Assembly: GCF_014295035.1 (NCBI RefSeq)
Contig: NZ_CP060404.1
Span: 1,840,001 to 1,904,000 of the forward strand
Direction: 5' to 3'
DNA: 64,000 nucleotides
Origin: Streptomyces buecherae
GTDB taxonomy: Bacteria; Actinomycetota; Actinomycetes; Streptomycetales; Streptomycetaceae
Part shown: positions 33,675-41,800 of the stretch, piece by piece
Numbering within the stretch: the stretch's first letter is position 1
Layout of the letters: each line of letters opens with the position of its first letter
Program-made: the position numbers and the translations under genes
The notes under the pieces: generated by a model
What the model was told of the DNA's origin: nothing
The model's input: the letters and a program-made list of their open reading frames with translations, nothing else
Database searches by the model: none

Positions 33675-36248
33675 ATGCAGGCGAAGGAGACGCTGTTCGC
33701 CGACCTCGTGCAGGGCAAGGCCCAGCAGTTCCAAGTGCCGCTCTATCAGCGGACGTACTCCTGGACCGAGCGGCAACTCGGACAGTTGTGGGCTGACATC
33801 CTGGAGCAGGCCGAGTTGCTGGAGACCGGAGACAGAGCGAGCACCCACTTCCTGGGCTCCGTCGTCCTCGCGCCTTCCCCGCGGAACGAGGTGATGTTCC
33901 CCCAGTGGCTCGTCGTCGACGGTCAGCAGCGGCTGACGACGCTGTCACTCGCTCTGGCCGCGATCCGCGATCACATCGCGGACGCCCAGCCGGACGAGGC
34001 CGAGCGCATCGACGAGGAATACCTGATCAACAAGCGCAAGAACGGCACCGCCTATTTCAGGCTGCTGCCGACACAGGCCGACCGGCCACAGTTCGCCGCG
34101 CACATCCGTGGTCCGCTCGACAACCAGGTCGGCGGCGGAAACGTCGGCAGGGCCTACGACTTCTTCCGTCGCAAACTCCTCGAGGCGGAGGACCCGGCAG
34201 CCCCGCAGGACGTGTTCCGCATCGAACAGGCCATCACGTACAGGCTCACGCTGGTCGCGGTGACCGCCGAGCGCGGCGACAACGTCCACCGTATCTTCGA
34301 GTCCCTCAACAACACCGGTCTCAAGCTCAGCCAAGCCGACCTGCTGCGCAACTACCTGTTCATGCGGATGCCCACGCGTGGCGAGCACGTCTACGAGACC
34401 TACTGGCTGCCGTTGCAGAACAGCCTGAGCAACGACGAGCTCGAACAGCTCATGTGGCTCCACCTGGTGTTGGGCGGTGACGACCGCGTGCGTCGCCAGG
34501 ACCTGTACGCGTCTCAGCAACAGCATTTCGAGCGCCGCGAGAGCACCGAAGCAGAGATCGAGGCGTACATCAGGGACCTGTACCGTCACGGCGCGCTGTT
34601 CCGTCGCCTGCTCCACCCCGAGGAGGAACCGGACCCCGCCGTCCGCGCCCATGTGCGCCGTCTGGGCACCTGGCAAGCCCAGGTCTCCTACCCCGCCCTG
34701 ATGCTGCTGCTGGAGCGACGTGAGCGCGGAGAGGTCGGTTCATCGGACACCGCCCGAGCGATGTCGTACATCGAGAGCTTCCTGGTGCGACGGATGATCT
34801 GCCGGGTGCCGACGAACAACCTGAACCGCATTTTCCAGGCCGTTCCCGGTCAGCTGCCGCTGGACGTACCCGTGGCCGACGGACTGCGTCAGCTGCTCTC
34901 CGCGGACAATCGCTTCTGGCCGGACGACGACGAATTGCGCGAGAAGATCCGGAAAGCGCCCTTCTACCAGTACGGGCGATGGCACCAGCGCAAGCTGGTG
35001 CTTCAGCGGCTGGAGGAAAGCTACGGGCATCCCGAACCGGTGGACTTCGCCTCCGCGCGGCTCACGATCGAACACGTACTGCCCCAGTCCGCGGGGGACG
35101 AGTGGATGCGGATGCTGAGCGAGGACGCGTCCGATACGGAGACCCCCGAGGACCTACACGCGCGACTCCGGCACACGCTCGGCAACCTGACCCTCACGGC
35201 GGTCAACTCGGAGCTGTCCAACCACCCGTTCGAGCGCAAGCAGGACCTGCTCAAGGGCAGCCACCTGGAGATGAACCGCCGCATCGCGGCCACCGACCGG
35301 TGGGGCGCCGAGGAGATCCTGGCCCGCGCCGACGATCTCGCCGAGCGCGCGATCGCTCTGTGGCCGGCCCCTCTGCGCGGCATCGGAAGGGCAGAGCGCA
35401 GTCGCGACTGGCAGCTGGCCCATCAGGTACTCGCGGCGTTACCTCACGGCACCTGGACGTCCTACGGCGACCTCGCCGCGTTTCTCGGTGCGGGCGCACA
35501 GGCCGTGGGGAACCACCTGGCCGCCACCCCGGGCGTGGCTAACGCCCATCGCGTGCTCACCTCCGAGGGCAAGGTCCCCGACGGGGACCGCTGGCCATCC
35601 CCGGGCGAGGCGGGCGACATCCGCGCCCGGCTGACCGCGGATGGTATCCGCTTCACGGTCAACGGCGCCGCCGATCCAACCCAACGCAAGAGTGCCGACG
35701 ATCTCGCCCTCCTGATCACCGGCAGCGACGACGCCCAGGCGGACGACGAGGACACGGCACAGCGCACCGTGCGGGGCCAGCGCGAGGAGACGCGCGCCGA
35801 CCGGTTCTTCCGTCAGCTCGCGACAGACGACTCCCCCGAGACGGTCGACGCGGTCCGTGCCCTTCTCACTGGTTGGGAGAAGCTCGGCGGATGGGTCGGC
35901 CACGGGGCAGGGCAGGCCATCACAAGCGCGTTCCTCATGCTCGGAGAGGCCGGGGCACCGGGCCGCGGTATCTGGCCGCTGACGCTCTACCCTGGCGGCG
36001 GACGCGGTGGCACGGCGGAGGTGGTGTTCCAGCACCTCGCCGCGCGCGAGCCCTTCACCAACCGCGGGCTGCGCGCCGAACTGCTGCGGCGGCTCAACGA
36101 GCTGAAGGGTGTCGACATCCCGGAGGGGAAGCTGGAACTGCGTCCCAGCTTCCGCCTCTCTGCTCTGGAGGAGAGCCGCAACCGCGAACTGCTGGCCGAG
36201 ACCCTCGCGTGGTTTCGTGACTGCTGGGAGGCCAGGGACACGGCCTGA
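33675..36248 (+). CDS. GmrSD-type modification-dependent restriction protein with an alkyltransferase-like domain
   Basis: 857 aa. The N-terminal DUF262 (GmrS-like) domain has QVPLYQRTYSW and the nucleotide-handling motif VDGQQRLTTL (residues 81-90). A DUF1524 (GmrD-like) nuclease domain follows with the HNH-type TIEHVLPQS (His467) and LGNLTLTAVNSELSN. At residues about 588-665 lies an unusual third domain, LPHGTWTSYGDLAAFLGAGAQAVGNHLAATPG followed by NAHRVL. It resembles the DNA-binding half of O6-alkylguanine methyltransferases but has Ala in place of the reactive Cys (PCHRV becomes NAHRV). The last 150 residues are not recognised. GmrSD proteins cut phage DNA with modified cytosines. A -10-like TAGGGT lies at 33627, and GGGGGA precedes the ATG. 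Confidence 0.85.
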   Translation: MQAKETLFADLVQGKAQQFQVPLYQRTYSWTERQLGQLWADILEQAELLETGDRASTHFLGSVVLAPSPRNEVMFPQWLVVDGQQRLTTLSLALAAIRDHIADAQPDEAERIDEEYLINKRKNGTAYFRLLPTQADRPQFAAHIRGPLDNQVGGGNVGRAYDFFRRKLLEAEDPAAPQDVFRIEQAITYRLTLVAVTAERGDNVHRIFESLNNTGLKLSQADLLRNYLFMRMPTRGEHVYETYWLPLQNSLSNDELEQLMWLHLVLGGDDRVRRQDLYASQQQHFERRESTEAEIEAYIRDLYRHGALFRRLLHPEEEPDPAVRAHVRRLGTWQAQVSYPALMLLLERRERGEVGSSDTARAMSYIESFLVRRMICRVPTNNLNRIFQAVPGQLPLDVPVADGLRQLLSADNRFWPDDDELREKIRKAPFYQYGRWHQRKLVLQRLEESYGHPEPVDFASARLTIEHVLPQSAGDEWMRMLSEDASDTETPEDLHARLRHTLGNLTLTAVNSELSNHPFERKQDLLKGSHLEMNRRIAATDRWGAEEILARADDLAERAIALWPAPLRGIGRAERSRDWQLAHQVLAALPHGTWTSYGDLAAFLGAGAQAVGNHLAATPGVANAHRVLTSEGKVPDGDRWPSPGEAGDIRARLTADGIRFTVNGAADPTQRKSADDLALLITGSDDAQADDEDTAQRTVRGQREETRADRFFRQLATDDSPETVDAVRALLTGWEKLGGWVGHGAGQAITSAFLMLGEAGAPGRGIWPLTLYPGGGRGGTAEVVFQHLAAREPFTNRGLRAELLRRLNELKGVDIPEGKLELRPSFRLSALEESRNRELLAETLAWFRDCWEARDTA

Positions 36249-36595
36249 GCGGCGAGGCGCGGGCTCCGACGAACAGCTGGCTCTCACATCCACTCGGTAC
36301 TCTGTCGCGACGACGAGTCCGTCGCGCCTCAACGCCGGCGGCCTCTCGTGATCCACCGGCCGGCGGCCTCTCGTAATCCACCGCCCTGTCTGACGTTCCG
36401 CACCAGGGTTCGCGGGCGCGGTACCGACAGCCGATGCGCGATGCCTGCTGCCGACTGGACGGGACCCGCCGATGTCTTCGGCCAGTACACGCAGGTGATG
36501 TGACCGGCGCATCCGAGCCGGCGTCATCGGAGCGTCAGGGGCTTGCAGCGCCATCACGGCACTCATACGTCAGGACCGCGCGCTCTCCCATAACG
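36249..36595. other. Intergenic region, with a 25-base tandem duplication
   Basis: No gene is recognisable. Two 25-base copies beginning GCCGGCGGCCTCTCGT lie at 36334-36358 and 36359-36383 with one mismatch. The gap continues into the att-like repeat at 36596 and on to the vapC stop at 36775. Confidence 0.5.
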
Positions 36596-36648
36596 GCAGG
36601 CCGGGCCCCCTACTTCACCGTCTTCTCCTCATGCTGCGTCATCGGAAA
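36596..36648 (+). other. att-like repeat, left copy
   Basis: GCAGGCC, a C-run, TACTTCACCG and, after 10 bases, ATGCTGCGTCATCGGAAA. The same elements in the same order and orientation occur at 57982-58052, where they form the 3' end of the RNA methyltransferase gene (with 25 instead of 10 bases in the gap). Read on the minus strand it encodes FPMTQH...VK-stop, like the real C terminus (FPMTQHVE...LEPVK), but with an in-frame 15-base deletion. It is best explained as the displaced old gene end left by integration of the intervening segment. Confidence 0.65.
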
Positions 36649-36774
36649 GACGTTGGCCTGGACAGGCTCCAGAAAGACCAGGTCATACGCATATGTGTGG
36701 CTCGTCTCCCGCCACGAAGGCGCCACGAGCATCACGACTACCGAAGACGATGCCTCCAACCAACGCCACCAGCT

Positions 36775-37218
36775 TCAGAGGGGAAGGTCGTCGGGAAGTA
36801 CCCGAAACGCCTTGTGGCGACCCAGCGGACGCACCGCACGGAAGTCCCGGCGATCGAGGGTGAGGACGGCGTCGGTGTCGAAGTCGGCAGCGAGAGCCAC
36901 GTTCACGGCGTCCGCCAGGTCCAGGTCGAGATCCCGAGAGCGGGCACGCACGGACTGGGCGACTCCCAGGTGGCCCTCCGTGATCTCGGGGACGGCGATG
37001 CGACCGCGACGCATCCAGGCCCGGACGTCATCGACCGCACTGAGCGCGGCTTCACGACCGAGCTCCCTGGTGGCCACGTGATCGATCTCGGCGAGCAGCA
37101 GGGGGGACATCACCAGCAGACCCGCGGCCATAATCGCCTCATTGGCCGCCTGATGCTCAGGGTGAGCGGAGTCGAGCGCCGCCAGGAGCCCGGACGTGTC
37201 CGCGACGACAATGATCAC
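36775..37218 (-). CDS. vapC: VapC-family PIN-domain toxin
   Basis: 147-aa PIN nuclease. The acidic active-site residues are at D7 (VVADTSG), E44 (LLAEIDH), D103 (LADAVNVALA) and D122 (LTLDRRDF). VapC toxins cleave specific RNAs, often initiator tRNA or rRNA. The ATG at 37218 overlaps the antitoxin stop as ATGA, the classical coupled arrangement. Located just inside the left repeat of the BREX island. Confidence 0.92.
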   Translation of the reverse strand: MIIVVADTSGLLAALDSAHPEHQAANEAIMAAGLLVMSPLLLAEIDHVATRELGREAALSAVDDVRAWMRRGRIAVPEITEGHLGVAQSVRARSRDLDLDLADAVNVALAADFDTDAVLTLDRRDFRAVRPLGRHKAFRVLPDDLPL

Positions 37219-37469
37219 GCGGCGCTTCCGGTCCCGCTCTCGCGGAGTACGGCGTCGGCCACGACATCACGCACCTCCCGCTTACTGGGGGTACGGCCAG
37301 CCCCCTCGAAGGTACGGGAAAAGAGGGGTTCGTCCCAGACCCGATTGGCCATGGCCGCGAGGTGGATGCCCTGGCGGATGATCTCGGCCTCGCTGATGCC
37401 CCGTCGCTTGGCGGCTTCCTTGATGATGGCGAGGTCCTCGGGGTCGGCGTAGACGTTGGTTCGCTTCAT
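37215..37469 (-). CDS. vapB: VapB-type ribbon-helix-helix antitoxin
   Basis: 84 aa. N-terminal ribbon-helix-helix: MKRTNVYADPEDLAIIKEAAKRRGISEAE; the C-terminal part (WDEPLFSRTFEGAG...) would wrap the toxin. Another in-frame ATG lies at 37475 and would add Met-Ser. TATTCT at 37482-37487 (minus strand) just upstream could be a -10 box of a near-leaderless transcript. The direct repeats ahead of the gene are the probable operator for VapB or VapBC autorepression. Confidence 0.87.
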   Translation of the reverse strand: MKRTNVYADPEDLAIIKEAAKRRGISEAEIIRQGIHLAAMANRVWDEPLFSRTFEGAGRTPSKREVRDVVADAVLRESGTGSAA

Positions 37470-37472
37470 GGA

Positions 37473-37500
37473 CATGTACCAAGAATAGCGCATGTACCAA
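37473..37500. promoter_or_regulatory. Direct-repeat operator candidate of vapBC
   Basis: CATGTACCAA occurs at 37473-37482 and again at 37491-37500, 18 bases apart, about two helical turns. A partial third copy, ATGTAC, lies at 37505. The repeats overlap the vapB start and the presumed -10 region. Paired short sites are typical for ribbon-helix-helix dimers. Confidence 0.6.
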
Positions 37501-38249
37501 ATTGATGTACGTGCGGCCCAGGTCGGACACAGGCTCACGAACGCCTTCTCCGCTATGGAAACAAAGGCGACGCCCCGTACGCGCTTCGCCACCGAATGTA
37601 AGCAGGAGTGCACCAGTGCACTCCAGCGCGCCTGCCACCACAGGCGGCTGATATGTCGCAGCCGAGAGGCGGCCACCACGCGGACCGGGCCCCGGAGTGC
37701 GGTGATCTCACTTCACCGACGCATCACAGAATGCGCGAAAGCCCGGGAGTGCACACCGAGGTGGCCTCGTCACGCCGGCTAGTCGACTTAACGCGCACCC
37801 CTGCGGATCCACAAATAGCGGACCCAGAAACTCCGATCGTGTCCAGGGACAGAAGCAATTCGCTGCCGCTCCCCGCACAAAACGCCAACCTGCCATTCGA
37901 CGCCGCGAAGAGGCTTGCTCCTGGCAGACCGACCACAGGCGCATCGGCCTCATCGGAAGCCGCCTCGGGGACTGGGCTCTGCCCCCTGCGGGGGACCTGT
38001 CACCAATCCGCTTGTTCGACAGAGGGGTTGCCTACGGTGGCCGCAGTTCTCGAGACCTCGGATGGCCGGGCGCACCCGTGCAGGGAGTCAGTTATCACGG
38101 CGGAACGGCCGCGAACCTGTAGGGGCGCCTGGCCTGCGCTCTCCCATGGCGACGCCCGTCGGGCGGCGATGTCGTGGCCTCGATCCGGCAGCAGGTTGAC
38201 ACCTGCTCTGGCTCTGTGACGGCGCTCTCTCAAGTTCGGAAGGGCCCCC
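37501..38249. other. Gene-poor stretch within the defence island
   Basis: About 750 bases between vapB and the small membrane ORF. Several short frames exist on both strands, but none shows a domain, a good ribosome-binding site or Streptomyces-like third-position bias. Base composition is less GC-rich than the flanks (35 of 60 at 37501-37560), consistent with island DNA or decayed genes. No integrase remnant recognised. Confidence 0.45.
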
Positions 38250-38573
38250 TTGGCCGCGCACGCTTCCACCTGCGGCCACCACACCCACCGCGTTGTCGTC
38301 GTCGCTCTGACGTCCATGGTCGCTGGACTCACCTTCGGGATCGGCTCCGCCGCTCTCGGGCAGGCTCCGTTTACCGCTGCCGCCTCCGGTGCGGCTGCAC
38401 TGGCATTCACCTCTGGTGCTGGCATGAGCGTGGTGACGCACGTAAGCCGGCACCGGTGGCAACGTCCTCGCACGGGCGGTCCCTCGCGGCTGCCCCGGCA
38501 ACGCTCGGCCGGCACGTCCGGCGCCGCCGGCGCCAGCAGCGCCGGAGCGAACTTGCCGCACGCACGTCACTAG
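38250..38573 (+). CDS. Small hypothetical membrane protein
   Basis: 107 aa from a TTG preceded by GGAAGGG. Two hydrophobic segments are predicted (VVVVALTSMVAGLTFGIGSAAL and FTAAASGAAALAFTSGAGMSVV), followed by a basic, Arg/Ser/Gly-rich tail. No family recognised. Third-position GC bias supports coding. It lies 261 bases ahead of pglW, in the same direction; a role in the BREX system is not established. Confidence 0.45.
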   Translation: MAAHASTCGHHTHRVVVVALTSMVAGLTFGIGSAALGQAPFTAAASGAAALAFTSGAGMSVVTHVSRHRWQRPRTGGPSRLPRQRSAGTSGAAGASSAGANLPHARH

Positions 38574-38834
38574 AGCTGTGGCCCACAAAACCGTAACGCT
38601 GCCGTGCGATGTCACACTCGTCATGAAGCGGGGGTGCACGGTGCCACGCGACAACCCCTGGGGCCGATCGGCCTGGCCGAAAGTCCTTTGCCGGAACGAA
38701 TTCGCCCCTCTCTGGTTGTCAGTCCCGCCCACTAGAATCAGGCCCGAGGGTCGAGCGTGGCTTCCTGAACGCCTCTACGAGAAGGCAGCTGGCAAAAGCA
38801 CCCGCAAGGCGACAGAGACGGGGACGGGAGCCTC

Positions 38835-41800
38835 ATGCTGGATGGCCGGTGGACGACGGTCACCGAGTCCGGGTACGAGCACGAGCGTCGCGGCCTCGAG
38901 GCGATTCGCAGGCGGATGCCGGACGAGGAGCCGTGGCGGGCTTGGTCGAACTTCACGTTCACCGCGAACAGCGGACACGTCCGCGAAGTCGACCTTCTGG
39001 TGGTCGCGCCGGCCGGTGTCTTCCTGGTCGAGTTGAAGGACTGGCACGGCTCCGTCCACGGCGGTGGAAACGAGTGGGTGCAGACCACGCCCAATGGCAC
39101 CACCCGCCGTCATGGCAATCCACTGCATCTGGCGAACCAGAAGGCCAAGGAGCTGGCGGGCCTGATCAACGGGGTCGCCGGCCGTCCAGGGGGCCGGTCG
39201 CGGATCTGGGTCGGTGAAGCCGTCTGCTTCACCGACGACCAGTTGCGGGTGCAGCTGCCGACGGCCGACATGAACGGCGTCTTCACCGTCAGGAAGCTGG
39301 TGGAGATGTTGTCCACGCCGCCCGGCGACGTCCGTCGGCGGATCACGGCCGAGACGTCCCGCCGAGTCGACGCGGCGCTGAAGCAACTTCGCATCGCGCC
39401 GATCCGCCGCCAGCACGAGGTGGGTTCGTACCTGCTGGATGCGAAGGCGTTCGACTCCGGGCCCACCTGGGCCGACTATCTTGGCCGCCACTCCCAGCTG
39501 CAGGACCTGGCGCGGGTGCGGGTCTTCCTGAGCGAGCGCGGGGCCTCGGACGAGGAGCGACGCTCGGTGGAACGGGCCGCCGCCCGTGAGGCCGCGATTC
39601 TCAGCCGGTTCAAGCACCCGGGCGCTGTACAGCTGAAGACGTATCTGCCTTCGGGGCATCCGGCCGGTCCGGCGATTCTCTTCGACTACCACCCTGAGAC
39701 CATGCGCCTGGACGACTACCTGGTGCAGCACGGAGAGCGCCTGGACCTGCGGGCTCGGCTCGCTCTGGTGCGGCAGCTGGCGGAAACCGTGCGTTCCGCT
39801 CACTCGCGACGGATCCATCACCGCACGCTGTCCGCACACTCGGTGCACGTGGTTCCGCGTGACCGCGGTCCGCGCGGGCGAGAGCTCGGCGAAGAACAGC
39901 GTTGGCTGCGGCCGTGGCCTCAGATCGCGGACTGGCAGATCGCCACCGGACAGAGCGCGAGCCGCGGTCGGCCGCTGAGCCTGGCGCCGACCAACGTTTC
40001 GGGGGTCCATGTTTCGGACGCGGCAGATCCATATCTGGCGCCGGAGCTGAGGATCCCGAAGGCCGATCCGGTGCGGCTCGATGTGTACGGCCTCGGCGCT
40101 CTCACTTATCTGCTGGTGACAGGGCAGGCGCCTGGGGCGAGCCAGAGTGAGGTCATGGCGCGCATGGAGGGCGGCGAGACGCTGCGCCCGAGCGCGCTGG
40201 TCGACGGCCTGCATCCGGATGTCGACGACCTGGTGGAGGCGTCCACCGCGTACGAGCCGGGTCGGCGGCTGTCCACCGTCGACGACTTCCTGGAGATGCT
40301 GGAGTACGTCGAGCAGGCGTTCGTCGAGGAAGCTCCGGACAGCTCTGACGCTGCGGCTGGCGCAGGTGGGACCGGAGATGGCGGGGCAGTTGCGAGCGGC
40401 GGCGAGGAGCAGGCCGAGCCTGAGAAGGATCCGCTGGAGGCAGTGGCCGGGAACGTGCTGGCCAGGCGGTGGGAGGTCGTGCGCCGGCTCGGCACCGGCT
40501 CGACGTCGCGGGCCTTCTTGGTACGGGACCTCGAAGGCGAGCCGCGGCGAAGCGGTGCCCTGCCGGTAGCCGTGTTGAAGGTCGCGCTGAGTGAAGCCAA
40601 GCACACGGTCCTGGATCGTGAGGCGGAAGTCCTGGCCCGTATCCATCGGGATTCCAGCATCATCGCGCTGTACGAGCGGGAGCCGCTCACCCTGGCCGGG
40701 CGCCGGGTCCTGGCCCTGGACTACGTCGGCGACAGCCGTGAACTGAAGGGCCAGGACGCGAGCGCCGACAAGGGGCCGCGCCGCCGTGAGGACACCGTGG
40801 CACGCCAGCTACGGGACAACGGCCGACTGGGCATGGACCAACTGGAGGCGTACGGGAAGTACCTGTTCGGAGCGGTGGAACACCTGGAGGCCGAGGGAAT
40901 CTGGCACCGGGACCTGAAGCCGGACAACATCGCGATCCGGATCCGTCCCAACGGCACCCGCCAGCTGGTGCTGATCGACTTTTCACTGGCCGGGTATCCG
41001 GCGAAGGAGATCGAGGCCGGCACCGAGGGCTACCTCGACCCCTTCGTCGGGATCATCACGCGCGGCTCGTACGACGCACATGCCGAGCGGTACGCGCTGG
41101 CCGTGACGCTGCACGAGATGGCGTCGAACGAACTGCCCCGCTGGGGCGACGGCTCGGTCACGGCGCGGCAGACGGACTCGAAGGAGTGGCCGTATCCGCA
41201 GCTCGCGGCTGACGCCTTCGAACCGGCCATCCGCGACGGCCTGGTGGCGTTCTTCCGCAAGGCCCTGGCCCGGGACGTGAAGGATCGCTTCTCGGACCTG
41301 AAGCCGATGGAGCGTGCCTGGCAGCGCATCTTCCTCGATGCGCAGCGCACGACGGCGCCTAGCTCCGGCCACAGCGAGAAGCCGGGCCGCGGCTCAAAGA
41401 GCGGTGCCGACGCGGCGATCGCCGAACCCGCGGCCGAGCCTCGGATCGGGCGGGAGGACGACGATGTCTCCGCCGAGCAGATCCGCGATCAGCAGGCAGA
41501 ACGCGCCGACCGAAAGACTCCGCTGTCGGTGGCCGGTCTGACGGTCTCCGCGCAGTCGCAGCTCTTCGCGATGGGTCTGAACACCGTCGGTGACGTACTC
41601 GACTACTCGACCAAGAAGTTCCTCACCGCACCGGGCATGGGTTCACGCACCCGCGAGGAGATCCAGCGCCGCCAGAAGGAGTGGAACCTCCGGCTCGGCA
41701 AGGCCGCGCCCTCGCCGATGAGCGCGGCGGCCCTCAAAGCCGCGAACCAGGAGCGCACCGCCCTGGAACGGGCAGCCGCAGACGCGGTCGCCGCAGTCGG

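Noticed and set aside
36611..36770. Short minus-strand frame ending FPMTQH...VK
   Set aside because: Not a gene: it is the degenerate duplicate of the RNA methyltransferase 3' end, reported as a repeat.
37608..38219. 203-codon ORF between vapB and the small membrane ORF
   Set aside because: No domain, no ribosome-binding site and poor third-position bias; competing frames on the other strand are equally open.
38716..38738. Promoter TTGTCA/TAGAAT upstream of pglW
   Set aside because: The spacing is only 11 bases, too short for a sigma-70-type promoter; only the -10-like element is mentioned.
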